DNA of 41,617 nucleotides. Source: Hominifimenecus microfluidus (GTDB lineage Bacteria; Bacillota; Clostridia; Lachnospirales; Lachnospiraceae). The stretch spans positions 1-41,617 of the forward strand of contig JAJEQR010000034.1 in the NCBI GenBank assembly GCA_020687485.1. The letters run 5' to 3'. Below are positions 16,189 through 25,076 of this stretch, one piece after another. How positions within the stretch are numbered: position 1 is the first letter of the stretch; every line of letters starts with the position of its first letter. The translations under genes and the position numbers were made by a program. A model generated the notes under the pieces. The model saw only the letters and a program-made list of their open reading frames with translations, had not been told where the DNA came from and searched no databases.

Positions 16189-16300
16189 GCAGAAGAATAA
16201 AAAAGCAGAAGAATAAAAAAGCAGAAGAATAAAAAAGCAGAAGAATAAAAACGCAGAAGAATAAAAACGCAGAAGAATAAGAAAGCAGAAGAATTAAGAA
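16189..16300. repeat. 16-bp tandem repeat, seven units
   Basis: Seven head-to-tail units of GCAGAAGAATAAAAAA with small drift in the last three (one with AC, then AG and TA changes). They are preceded at about 16139-16178 by a 20-bp direct duplication containing GGCATCATTCCTTC. The period is not a multiple of three and there is no gene here. It fills the gap between copy B and acsV. Confidence 0.92.
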
Positions 16301-16434
16301 AAAAGAAGAGTAGAAGACAGAAGAAAATGCAGAACCGACACTACTCTGACACAACCAGGCCATTTCCCTAAGAGCCTGTCATAGAACAATCAACATCCGC
16401 AGAGATCAAAATTTCTGCGCACAGGTGACTATTT

Positions 16435-18378
16435 ATGTTTACTATCGAATTTCGTTTTGAAAACAGTGCTCCTGTCAAAGCGTATGCTCATGAAGGAGAA
16501 AATTTACTGGAAGTAGCCCGCAAGAACAACGTCGCAATCGATGCGCCCTGTTCGGGAAACGCTTCCTGTGGAAAGTGCCGCGTGCGACTGATCGGCGGCA
16601 CATTAAAATCGGAAAAAACACGCCACATCACAGAAGAAGAATACGCGGAAGGCTGGCGCCTTTCCTGTGTCAGCACGATTTCGGGTGACGCGGAGATCCT
16701 GGTGCCGGATATTGCATCCGCGTATCGCTCCCGCATGAAGGTGGCGGATTTAAGTACAGGAAAGGAGATCGAAATCTTCGAAGAGGTCAAGCAGTCCATT
16801 GTAGAGGCCGGAATTGAGCTGAAGAATGATTTCTCTCTGCTGGAGCTGGAAATGGATTCCCCTTCCCTGGACGATACAATGCCGGATAACGAACGTCTGC
16901 TCCGCGCAGTAGAAGCCGCGACCGGACGCAGCGAGATCCGCATGGCGTATTCCGCGCTGCGGAAGTTACCAGATGCTCTGCGCAAAGGTGACTTCAAGGT
17001 ACAGTGTGTTATTCGCAACCTGGCAGCCTATGTTCTGCTTATGGATGTAATACCTATGGGTGAGAAGGCTACCATTGGTGGATTAGCGATTGATATTGGT
17101 ACGACAACTGTATCGGCGCTTCTAGTAGATCTGGAGACCGGCAAGATTCTTGCGAAGGGTTCCACCGGAAACGGGCAGATCCGTTATGGCGCGGATGTTA
17201 TCAACCGTATCATTGAATCCACACGCGTTGGCGGCCGTAAGAAATTAAAGAAAGCGATTGTGGATGAAACACTGTTGCCTCTGATCGATGGACTCTGTCA
17301 CGAGGCAAAGATTCCTTCGGACGGAATCTATCGTATCTGCGTAGCAGGTAATACGACCATGAACCATCTGCTGGTGGGTGTGAATGCGGATCCGATCCGT
17401 ATGGAGCCCTATATTCCGGCATTCTTTGAGACGAATTCCGTATTCGCTGTAGATCTCGGCATCGAGGTATCCTCCTCGACACGTGTGCGCATCGCTCCCA
17501 ATGTCGGAAGTTATGTCGGCGGCGATATTACAGCAGGTACTCTTGCCAGCGGAATCTGGAACCGTCCGGAATTCTCCTTGTTCATCGACCTGGGTACGAA
17601 TGGCGAGCTGGTATTCGGCAATCAGGACTTCCTGATGACATGCGCCTGCTCGGCAGGCCCTGCCTTCGAGGGCGGCGATATCAGCTGTGGTATGCGTGCG
17701 ACAGACGGAGCTATCGATTCCTTCCGCCTGGATCCTGCTACGAAGGAGCCGATTCTTTCCGTGCTTGGCGATCCCGGACAGAAGCCGGTCGGCCTGTGCG
17801 GTTCCGGCATTATCGATGTCATCTGTGAGCTCTTCATTCACGGTATCATCAATGCCAAGGGACAGATCGTGAGCGAAGGTCCCCGCATTCACCGCAATGA
17901 ATACGGCATCGGCAGCTATGTCATTGCTTTTAAGGAAGACGCCGATTCCGTTAAGGATGTAGAGATCACAGAGGTGGATATCGACAACTTTATCCGTGCC
18001 AAGGGCGCGATCTTCTCCGCCATCAATATCATGCTGAGTTCTCTGGACTTTGATGTGTCCATGATTGATGATGTATATGTAGCCGGCGGTATCGGAAGCG
18101 GTATCAATATGAAGAATGCTGTAACCATCGGTATGCTTCCGGATATTCCCATGGAGAAGTATCACTATATCGGCAATTCTTCCTTAAGCGGCGCGTATGC
18201 GATTCTGCTCTCTGAGCAGGCCATGCACAAGGTTAAGGAGATCGGCCGGAATATGACATATATGGAGCTTTCCACGAATCCTCGGTATATGGATGAATTT
18301 GTAGCGGCCTGCTTCCTTCCTCATACGAACGCATCACTGTTCCCGACGACGGAAGAAGCACTGGCAGCCAACCGGTAG
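16435..18378 (+). CDS. acsV: Corrinoid protein reductive activator (RACE)
   Basis: Encodes 647 aa. An N-terminal [2Fe-2S] ferredoxin domain has C39, C45, C48 and C78. A linker and an ASKHA-type ATPase region follow, with phosphate-loop motif AIDIGTTTVSALL near residues 218-230 and VAGNTTMNHL near 302-311. These proteins use ATP to reduce inactive Co(II) CFeSP to Co(I). The ribosome binding site is only a weak AGGTGA. It follows acsB copy 2 after a structured and tandem-repeat gap and leads into the DUF3786 gene. Confidence 0.92.
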   Translation: MFTIEFRFENSAPVKAYAHEGENLLEVARKNNVAIDAPCSGNASCGKCRVRLIGGTLKSEKTRHITEEEYAEGWRLSCVSTISGDAEILVPDIASAYRSRMKVADLSTGKEIEIFEEVKQSIVEAGIELKNDFSLLELEMDSPSLDDTMPDNERLLRAVEAATGRSEIRMAYSALRKLPDALRKGDFKVQCVIRNLAAYVLLMDVIPMGEKATIGGLAIDIGTTTVSALLVDLETGKILAKGSTGNGQIRYGADVINRIIESTRVGGRKKLKKAIVDETLLPLIDGLCHEAKIPSDGIYRICVAGNTTMNHLLVGVNADPIRMEPYIPAFFETNSVFAVDLGIEVSSSTRVRIAPNVGSYVGGDITAGTLASGIWNRPEFSLFIDLGTNGELVFGNQDFLMTCACSAGPAFEGGDISCGMRATDGAIDSFRLDPATKEPILSVLGDPGQKPVGLCGSGIIDVICELFIHGIINAKGQIVSEGPRIHRNEYGIGSYVIAFKEDADSVKDVEITEVDIDNFIRAKGAIFSAINIMLSSLDFDVSMIDDVYVAGGIGSGINMKNAVTIGMLPDIPMEKYHYIGNSSLSGAYAILLSEQAMHKVKEIGRNMTYMELSTNPRYMDEFVAACFLPHTNASLFPTTEEALAANR

Positions 18379-18465
18379 CTATTATAGAAAAAGCAGCAGT
18401 ATTATATCAGCATTATATATAGAAGAAACGCAATCAAGATTGCAGTAGAAAGAAAAACAGAAACC

Positions 18466-19152
18466 ATGCAGGAAAAACCAGAAATTGTAAATAACAAAGA
18501 AGAGATCCCGTGGGAGCATTACAAGGCGCAGTTCGAGAAGATTGATCCCGAAGAAACCGCCTCTCGCTGTCATGTGGAATATGATCCGTCGGCCGGAGGC
18601 TTTGCTATCCGGCTGATGGGTGTGGAGTATCGTGTGAGCTGGCCGGAATTCGAGGTTACAACCTCCCATGAAGGCTATGCGGCTCTTCGCGATACGCTGC
18701 AGGCGAAGATTCTGACAGCCAGATTCCTGACGGAAGGTTGCTATGCCCCTTCCGAAGGCAAGTTTGTCACCTACCGGGATGTACCGTGGGGCGAGCACTA
18801 CTTCAAGCCTTTCCAGGGACGCTGCCTGATGCGTCTCGCATTCTCCTATGGAACCAAAATCGAAGTCTTCCGCGCGTTAATGGAGCAGCTAGGCGCGAAA
18901 GCCCTGACCACCGGAGACGCCGGCTATGACTTCGAATTTATCAACGGAATCCATATCCAGTTCCTTCTGTGGGCTCCGGACGAGGAGTTTCCTCCATCTT
19001 CCCAGATCCTTTTCGCGGATAACGCCGTAGCGGCGTTTACGGCAGAGGACATGGCGGTAATCGGAGACGTCTCGATCAATACGCTCAAGGCCATGGAGAA
19101 GGATGCAAAGAAAGGGACAGAAAGAACAGAAGGAAAGGGAGAGAAGCAGTGA
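18466..19152 (+). CDS. DUF3786 domain protein of the CODH/ACS locus
   Basis: Encodes 228 aa and is soluble. The DUF3786 features seen are the FLTEG and FVTYRDVPWGEHYFKPFQGRC regions (about residues 87-124) and the C-terminal FLLWAPDEEFPPSSQILFAD. DUF3786 genes are recurrent companions of acetyl-CoA synthase and corrinoid genes in acetogens, but the reaction is unknown. The last bases overlap the folC start (GTG inside GTGA), so they are translationally coupled. The charged Lys/Glu tail after residue 205 looks disordered. Confidence 0.82.
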   Translation: MQEKPEIVNNKEEIPWEHYKAQFEKIDPEETASRCHVEYDPSAGGFAIRLMGVEYRVSWPEFEVTTSHEGYAALRDTLQAKILTARFLTEGCYAPSEGKFVTYRDVPWGEHYFKPFQGRCLMRLAFSYGTKIEVFRALMEQLGAKALTTGDAGYDFEFINGIHIQFLLWAPDEEFPPSSQILFADNAVAAFTAEDMAVIGDVSINTLKAMEKDAKKGTERTEGKGEKQ

Positions 19153-20438
19153 GCATGAATTACGAAGAAGCTCTGGAATATATTCATCATGTTTCCTGGA
19201 CAGGAGTCAAGCCCGGACTGTCACGTACATTCGAACTTCTGGACCGCATGGGAAATCCGCAGAAGCAACTGAAATTTGTACATATTGCCGGTACGAATGG
19301 CAAGGGTTCCACTGCGGCTATGACCGCTTCTATCCTGGAGAAAAGTGGTTACCGCACCGGACTTTACACATCACCGTTCATCCATCGCTTCAACGAGCGC
19401 ATGCAGGTAAACGGTGAGAGCATTACGGATGAAGAGTTGGCAGAGCTGACCGAATGGATTCGCCCGATGGCGGAAACGATGGAGGATTCGCCGACCGAGT
19501 TCGAACTGATCACTGCGCTAGCGATGGAATTCTTCCGTCGTCAGGTCTGCGACATTGTTGTGCTGGAAGTTGGCATGGGCGGTGAGCTGGACTCCACGAA
19601 TGTGATTGATACGCCGGAAATGGCGGTCATCACGGCCATCGGTCTGGATCATACGGCGGAACTTGGAGACACGTTGGGAAAGATTGCTTCCGCAAAGGGC
19701 GGTATCATCAAGGCATGCGGTGACGTAGTCATCTATCCGCAGGCAGAGGAAGCCGAAATCGTGCTGAAGCAGATGGCGGAAGAGAAGTACTGCCACGTCT
19801 TTCAGCCGGACTTTTCCGCAATCACTCCCGTATCGGAAACGCTGAGCGGTCAGACTTTTGACTATGGAAAGTACCATGGGCTGAGAATCCCTATGGCCGG
19901 CAATTACCAGCAGCGGAATGCCGCGGTTGTCGTTACCGTATGTGAACGTCTGGCGGCAAAGGGCTGGCATATCACGGAGCAGAACATCCGGGACGGACTG
20001 GCGGACACCCGCTGGAGAGGGCGCTTCGAAGTACTTTCCGAGAAGCCTGCTGTCATTGTGGACGGTTCCCACAATCCGCACGGCATCCGGGCAACAGCGG
20101 AGAGTTTGCGCAAATATTTCCCAGACGGCGGAATCATTTTCATCATCGGCGTCTGCGCGGATAAGGATGTTCCTCATATGATGGAGCAGCTGGTGCCGAT
20201 GGCGAAGGAATTTGTGACGACACAGGCGTCTTATTATCGTGCGATGCCGGCGGGAAAGTTGGCGGAGTTGATGCGTACCATGACAGATCTTCCGGTCACT
20301 CCGGAAGCTGATGTGCGAAAGGCCTGTGCGCTTGCACTTGAGAAAGCGGGAAGTGACGGCACAGTCTGCGCGATGGGAACGCTTTACATGGTCGGAGATG
20401 TTACCGTAAGCCTGGAAGATCTCCTGAAGCAGAGATAA
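19149..20438 (+). CDS. folC: Folylpolyglutamate synthase
   Basis: Encodes 429 aa of the Mur-ligase family, adding glutamates to (tetrahydro)folate so that it is retained in the cell. The P-loop HIAGTNGKGSTAAM is near residue 41. GLYTSPFIHRFNERM and VVLEVGMGGELDSTN are typical, and VDGSHNPHG is near residue 305. Start is GTG at 19149, overlapping the previous stop; an ATG two codons later is equally possible. Its place in the acs locus fits the high demand for polyglutamylated THF in the methyl branch. Confidence 0.93.
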   Translation: MSMNYEEALEYIHHVSWTGVKPGLSRTFELLDRMGNPQKQLKFVHIAGTNGKGSTAAMTASILEKSGYRTGLYTSPFIHRFNERMQVNGESITDEELAELTEWIRPMAETMEDSPTEFELITALAMEFFRRQVCDIVVLEVGMGGELDSTNVIDTPEMAVITAIGLDHTAELGDTLGKIASAKGGIIKACGDVVIYPQAEEAEIVLKQMAEEKYCHVFQPDFSAITPVSETLSGQTFDYGKYHGLRIPMAGNYQQRNAAVVVTVCERLAAKGWHITEQNIRDGLADTRWRGRFEVLSEKPAVIVDGSHNPHGIRATAESLRKYFPDGGIIFIIGVCADKDVPHMMEQLVPMAKEFVTTQASYYRAMPAGKLAELMRTMTDLPVTPEADVRKACALALEKAGSDGTVCAMGTLYMVGDVTVSLEDLLKQR

Positions 20439-20519
20439 AAGCGTAAACATAAACAGCCGGAAGAACTCACGCAGAATAGATAGAGTGGAAAGTCTTTGCA
20501 ACAGTAAAACAGAGAGAAC

Positions 20520-20540
20520 ATATCCGGAGTTACCGGATAT
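20520..20540 (+). other. Hairpin in the fchA leader
   Basis: An 8-bp stem ATATCCGG/CCGGATAT with loop AGTTA lies about 46 bp before fchA. No T-tract follows, so it is more likely an mRNA processing or stability element than a terminator. Confidence 0.5.
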
Positions 20541-20586
20541 CTCAGCATAAACATAAAGTAGAAAATAGTGGTAGGAGGAGTAACTT

Positions 20587-21213
20587 ATGGAATTCACCAA
20601 AGGAACATGCGAAGAATTTGTAGAAGTTCTGGCATCGAAGGCACCGGTACCCGGCGGCGGCGGAGCATCCGCACTGGTGGGCGCAATTGGTACCGCACTG
20701 GGTAACATGGTAGGTAGCCTGACCCTTGGCAAGAAGAAGTATGCGGATGTACAGGATGACATCATCGCCCTGAAGGCAAAGGCAGACGCGCTTCAGGCGG
20801 AGCTTCTTGGTCTGGTGCAGAAGGACGCTGAGATGTTTGAGCCTTTGTCCAAAGCTTATGGACTTCCGAAGGAAACAGAGGAAGAAAAGGCGGAGAAGGC
20901 CCGTGTAATGGAAGCAGCGCTGAAGGATGCCTGCAGTGTACCTGTAGAGATCATGGAGAAGATCTGTGAAGCCATCGAGCTGCACCAGGAGTTCGCTGCC
21001 AAGGGAACCGCAATCGCAATCAGTGACGTCGGTGTTGGCGTAGCCTGCTGTCGTGCCGCACTGCTTGGTGCTAGCCTGAACGTATTCATCAATACGAAGT
21101 CCATGACGGATCGCACTTATGCGGAAGCGATCAATCAGAAGTGCGAAGCCATGATCGACAAGTATGTTGCTCTGGCGGATCAGATTTTCGCAGATGTAAG
21201 AGCACGCTTCTAG
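20587..21213 (+). CDS. fchA: Methenyltetrahydrofolate cyclohydrolase (FTCD-C family)
   Basis: Encodes 208 aa, mostly helical, of the formiminotransferase-cyclodeaminase C-terminal family. It converts formyl-THF and methenyl-THF. Family stretches are APVPGGGGASAL (residues 20-31), GNMVGSLT and the C-terminal NVFINTKSM. GTAGGAGGAG precedes the ATG. It sits next to folD, which makes methylene-THF, and both serve the methyl branch started elsewhere by formyl-THF synthetase. Confidence 0.92.
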   Translation: MEFTKGTCEEFVEVLASKAPVPGGGGASALVGAIGTALGNMVGSLTLGKKKYADVQDDIIALKAKADALQAELLGLVQKDAEMFEPLSKAYGLPKETEEEKAEKARVMEAALKDACSVPVEIMEKICEAIELHQEFAAKGTAIAISDVGVGVACCRAALLGASLNVFINTKSMTDRTYAEAINQKCEAMIDKYVALADQIFADVRARF

Positions 21214-21245
21214 GAACAGAACTCAACTCTGAAAAAGAATAGAAA

Positions 21246-21266
21246 CCGGAATTTCAGAAATTCCGG
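21246..21266 (+). other. Hairpin between fchA and folD
   Basis: A perfect 9-bp stem CCGGAATTT-CAG-AAATTCCGG, followed by A-rich sequence and the folD ribosome binding site. It is probably a processing or stability element between two co-transcribed genes. Confidence 0.55.
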
Positions 21267-21289
21267 AATAGAAAAGGAGAACTGAGCAA

Positions 21290-22144
21290 ATGGCACAGAC
21301 CTTATTAGGAAAAGAAGTAACCGCTGCTCTGAATGAGAGAATCAAAGCGGACGTAGAGAAGTTAAAAGTAGCTGGCGTAAATCCTACTCTTGGTATTATC
21401 CGTGTGGGCGAGCGCGGAGATGATATCTCCTACGAGCGCGGTGCGATGAAGCGCTGCGATACGCTTGGTGTAGCAGTAAAGCAGTATCTGCTTCCCGCAG
21501 ATGTAACGCAGGAGCAGCTGATTGCTACGATCGAGGAAGTAAATAAGGACGATTCCATCCACGGCGTTCTGATGTTCCGTCCGCTGCCGAAGCATCTGGA
21601 TGAAGAGGCTGCCTGCCAGGCACTGGATCCGGAGAAGGATGTCGACGGTATCACCGACGGCTCCATGGTTGGCGTATTCACCGGTCAGAAGAAGGGCTTC
21701 CCGCCCTGCACACCGCAGGCCTGTATGGAGATCCTGGATCATTACGGCATCGACTGCACCGGCAAGAAAGCGGTTGTCATCGGTCGCAGCCTGGTAGTTG
21801 GCAAGCCTGCTGCTATGATGCTGATCAAGAAGAACGCGACTGTTACCGTATGCCATACGAAGACTGTGGATATGCCGGCCGTATGCCGTGAGGCGGATAT
21901 CCTGATCGTGGCTGCAGGCCGCGCAGGCGTAGTTGACAAGCCTTACTTTGCACCCGGGCAGGTAGTTATCGATGTCGGCATCAATGTGAATGCGGAAGGC
22001 AAGCTTTGCGGCGACGTGAAGTTCGAGGATGCAGAGCCGATCGTAGGCGCGATCACTCCCGTTCCCGGCGGCGTTGGTTCCGTAACCACATCCGTGCTGG
22101 TTGGCCATGTCGTAGAAGCTGCGATGCGCCGTCAGGGACTGTAA
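21290..22144 (+). CDS. folD: Methylenetetrahydrofolate dehydrogenase/cyclohydrolase
   Basis: Encodes 284 aa, the usual FolD length. The active-site segment ISYERGAMKRC (around residues 46-56) carries the tyrosine and lysine. VDGITD, PCTPQACMEIL and the Rossmann motif VIGRSLVVGKPAAMML are all present. It reduces methenyl-THF to methylene-THF. Because fchA is adjacent, the cyclohydrolase step may be shared. AAAGGAGA lies upstream. It is the last gene of the Wood-Ljungdahl locus. Confidence 0.94.
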   Translation: MAQTLLGKEVTAALNERIKADVEKLKVAGVNPTLGIIRVGERGDDISYERGAMKRCDTLGVAVKQYLLPADVTQEQLIATIEEVNKDDSIHGVLMFRPLPKHLDEEAACQALDPEKDVDGITDGSMVGVFTGQKKGFPPCTPQACMEILDHYGIDCTGKKAVVIGRSLVVGKPAAMMLIKKNATVTVCHTKTVDMPAVCREADILIVAAGRAGVVDKPYFAPGQVVIDVGINVNAEGKLCGDVKFEDAEPIVGAITPVPGGVGSVTTSVLVGHVVEAAMRRQGL

Positions 22145-22180
22145 AACCAGCCTGCTTACCAGGAGAGAGCTCCGCGCAAA

Positions 22181-22470
22181 CTCCGGGACAAGCCGAACCC
22201 ATCTTCACACGGCCACGGGTGCTGCGTTTCCGGCTCCGGGCCGCGCGCCTATTAATCGCCAGTCGCCCCGGCGCGCCTCTTCGAGGCTTGATCGGTGGGG
22301 CTTTGTGGCGATCGCTAGCGCAGCCCTGCGCACGGAATCCTCGCAATGTGTCCGTGTAGAAGAGGGTCGGCTTTTCCCTGAGATTGCATCGATAACCTAA
22401 TTTAGTTCATTCCAGATGCCTATAATGGCTTTAACAATTTTCGGAGCCGGAAACGCAGCACTAGTGACCG
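22181..22470. repeat. Highly structured inverted-repeat region between folD and the LysR gene
   Basis: A perfect 20-bp inverted repeat (22219-22238 with 22442-22461) extends to 26 of 29 pairs (22210-22238/22442-22470). A second, imperfect inverted pair is 22181-22212 with 22352-22382. Inside are ATCGCCA/TGGCGAT, GCCCC/GGGGC, GCCTC-TTC-GAGGC, GCGCA/TGCGC and CACGGA/TCCGTG stems. GC is much higher than in the flanks on the left part. It may be a non-autonomous element or a structured RNA. A CCGGCAG-AAAA-CTGCCG hairpin follows at about 22494-22510. Confidence 0.6.
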
Positions 22471-22522
22471 GACTGAGCCTTTCCTGCTGATTCCGGCAGA
22501 AAACTGCCGCGGAACTTCTTGA

Positions 22523-23431
22523 TTATTTCCCAGCGTGGTAGAAATCCATCGTGAACTCCCAGAAGTCGAGGGCAGCCTCAGACATCAGAGATTTCTGGCG
22601 CCGCATCAGGTAGAGAGTGCGTGAGGTATGAAAGCCTTGGATGGAGAAGGTCTGCAGATCCGGAGAAAGCTGCCGGGCAATCCGCAGGTTGCACTCCGGG
22701 AGGATGCAGATCGCCTTTCCGGCATCCGTAAATCGAATTTTACTCAGAAAATCTTCTGTTTGACAGAAAATCTTCGGTGCAAACCCGGACAACTGGCATA
22801 GCTTATAAGTCATATCAGAATAGAATACAGAAATATCCGGCATAACGATAAAACGATCTTCCTTCAGATCACGAATATCCAGAGAAGTAACCTCTTCCGG
22901 GTATTTGCGATAACGGGGAGAAATCAAAATCTTATGCTCCTCGGAGAACAGGAGAGAAGGTGTCCATATCTGCTTATCTTCGAAAACCATGAAAGCTTCA
23001 TTCTGCGTACTCAGGATGAAATCTGTGCTTTCAGAAAGATTACCGCCCGGATAATCCGACTGGCGGATGGAAACCTTTATTCGTGGATTCAGATCGGTAT
23101 AAGCCAGAACACAGTCCATAATGCAGTCGGCGAAAGCATGGCAGAGAATACGGACCTCACCGCAGGTATCGTAACGGGTCTGCTGTACCTGAACAAGACC
23201 CATGCGCAGTTCATTCAGAGCCTTTCTCGCATATTCAGAGAAATTTCGCCCATAATCATTCAGGCGAATATAGTTGCCATGCCGGTCGAAGAGCTGAACA
23301 CCGACCTCCTTCTCCAGGCTGGCAATGCTTTTGCTCAGTGCCGGCTGAGAGATTCCCAGACAGGCGGCAGTACTTGACATATGCTCCTGTTCACAGAGTG
23401 TCAGAAAATATTCCAGTTGACGCATATCCAT
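22523..23431 (-). CDS. LysR-family transcriptional regulator
   Basis: Encodes 302 aa from the ATG at 23429-23431, which has a GGAGA site; an upstream in-frame extension lacks one. An N-terminal winged helix-turn-helix is visible (MRQLEYFLTLCEQEHMSSTA, then GISQPALSKSIASLE). The effector domain follows from about residue 90. It is transcribed away from the SLC13-type permease, the usual arrangement when a LysR protein controls its neighbour. The effector is likely the anion carried, but is not identifiable here. Confidence 0.9.
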   Translation of the reverse strand: MDMRQLEYFLTLCEQEHMSSTAACLGISQPALSKSIASLEKEVGVQLFDRHGNYIRLNDYGRNFSEYARKALNELRMGLVQVQQTRYDTCGEVRILCHAFADCIMDCVLAYTDLNPRIKVSIRQSDYPGGNLSESTDFILSTQNEAFMVFEDKQIWTPSLLFSEEHKILISPRYRKYPEEVTSLDIRDLKEDRFIVMPDISVFYSDMTYKLCQLSGFAPKIFCQTEDFLSKIRFTDAGKAICILPECNLRIARQLSPDLQTFSIQGFHTSRTLYLMRRQKSLMSEAALDFWEFTMDFYHAGK

Positions 23432-23562
23432 AGTATTCTCCATTTCCTTTCCCATATTATTTATTTTATAGAAGCAATTCGAATAGCAATTCCGCGTCAT
23501 ATATGCGTATAAAAATCGGATAGAGTTTCCTTTTTTTCAGTATACCAGCACAAACTGTGAAT

Positions 23563-23574
23563 TTCCATATGGAA
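23563..23574. promoter_or_regulatory. Palindrome in the LysR/permease divergent region
   Basis: TTCCATATGGAA is a perfect 12-bp palindrome, extending imperfectly to ATTTCC...GGAATA. A half-site TTATTCC recurs 27 bp further right. It is a plausible LysR box between the two divergent genes. TATACT at 23606-23611 could be the permease -10. Confidence 0.5.
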
Positions 23575-23745
23575 TAGAGATAAAAATTCATTATTCCAAA
23601 AAGTTATACTAGCATAAAATTTAAATAATTGATTAAATCAAAGCGCAGAGATATAATCGGTATGAACCTGCAGAAACGGAACAGAATCATGCCGGCACTG
23701 CTCAGAATCCGCAGGAAGTACGCACGAAAAATAAGGAGAAAATCT

Positions 23746-25026
23746 ATGAATACGGCTTTGGTATTAACTCTGATCGCATTTATTTTCGTCGCATTCGCTC
23801 TGCTGACCGGAAAGGTCGCGCCGTCCGTTGCATGCGGAATCAGCATTGCTTTCCTTTGGATCACAGGCGTTGTCGATGAAACACAGGTATTTGAAAACTT
23901 TATCAGCAGTAATGTTATTGTAATGATCGGTATGATGATCGTAATTGCTGCTCTGCTGAAGACAAGTATCCTCTCTCATATCGCTTCTCTGGTGAAGGGC
24001 AACAGCATTCGCCCGATCCTGATTGTAGCGATGATTGTACCTTTCATCCTCTGCCAGTTCATCGGCGGTGTGACTTCCATGATTACGGTGCTTCCGCTGC
24101 TGATCGCGTTGGCATCTCAGATCGGAATTTCCCCGACCCGCCTGGTGCTTCCGGCATCTGTCGGAGCACAGGCCAGACTGATGGCGCTTCCGATCGGTGG
24201 CGCTGCAGCCATGTATCTGCTGAAGAATCAGATGGCGGCGAATGTCGGATGTCTGGAGCAGCTGGGATTCTGGGATCTGTTCGCGACACGCATGCCGGGA
24301 ACCATCGCAGCGATGGTATTCACGGTGATCTGGGGCTATAAGCTGCTTCCGGAGAGAGAACTTGGTGATTCCGAAGCATTGAATAAGGGCCCGGATGTAT
24401 TTAAGAAATCGGCATTGCCGAAATGGAAGGAAATCGCAACTTATATTATTTTCTTTGGCTCTTTGATTCTGATGTGTTTCAGTCGTTCCATTGGTATCTC
24501 CAATACGCTGATTGCAACCGTTGCCGCCCTGCTGTGTGGTCTTCTGGGGATTTTAAATGAGAGAGAAATGTATCAGGCAGTCAATTGGCCTCTGATCTTC
24601 ATGATGAGCTTCATGCTTTCCATCGCGACTGCCATGGCGAACAGCGGCGCGGGCGATTTCCTGGCCAGTGGTCTTTCCGGTATCTTTGGACTGAACAATA
24701 TGATCCTGATTGTTGCGATCGTGTTCATTTTCTGCGTGATTCTGACGCAGTTCATGGACAATACCGCGCTGATCAACATTTTTACACCGATTGCCATCAT
24801 GGCCTGTGTGCAGAACAATATCAGTGCGCTGCCGATCATCTGCGCCATCGATGCATCCTGTCTGGCTTCCTTCAGCACTCCGCTGGCATCGCCCAGTTCA
24901 CTGATGGCATATAAGCTTGGCGGATACAGCATGAAGGAGATGCTGAAATTCAGTGTACCGATCATTTTGCTGTCCGCAGTCGTATCCATCATCTGGATTC
25001 CGCTGTATTTTACGATTTTCCATTAA
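23746..25026 (+). CDS. SLC13/ArsB-type anion permease
   Basis: Encodes 426 aa from the ATG at 23746, chosen for AAGGAG seven bases upstream; the longer frame from 23629 adds a basic non-membrane stretch. There are about eleven hydrophobic segments. Two related halves contain the hairpin-type motifs expected of this superfamily (GGVTSMITVLPLLIAL near 105; FMDNTALINIFTPIAIM near 335). Members move dicarboxylates, sulfate or similar anions with sodium. It is divergent from the LysR gene and followed by an MBL-fold gene, so it could import a substrate that the latter hydrolyses. Confidence 0.82.
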   Translation: MNTALVLTLIAFIFVAFALLTGKVAPSVACGISIAFLWITGVVDETQVFENFISSNVIVMIGMMIVIAALLKTSILSHIASLVKGNSIRPILIVAMIVPFILCQFIGGVTSMITVLPLLIALASQIGISPTRLVLPASVGAQARLMALPIGGAAAMYLLKNQMAANVGCLEQLGFWDLFATRMPGTIAAMVFTVIWGYKLLPERELGDSEALNKGPDVFKKSALPKWKEIATYIIFFGSLILMCFSRSIGISNTLIATVAALLCGLLGILNEREMYQAVNWPLIFMMSFMLSIATAMANSGAGDFLASGLSGIFGLNNMILIVAIVFIFCVILTQFMDNTALINIFTPIAIMACVQNNISALPIICAIDASCLASFSTPLASPSSLMAYKLGGYSMKEMLKFSVPIILLSAVVSIIWIPLYFTIFH

Positions 25027-25076
25027 GCAGGAAATGATACAAATTATTATGGGTTATAGGAGATACTGAAGGTATT

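Noticed and set aside
16189-16300. CRISPR array
   Set aside because: The 16-bp units are directly adjacent without spacers, and no cas genes are nearby.
22181-22470. Group II intron, tmRNA, RNase P or 6S RNA
   Set aside because: None of the conserved cores of these RNAs could be found on either strand.
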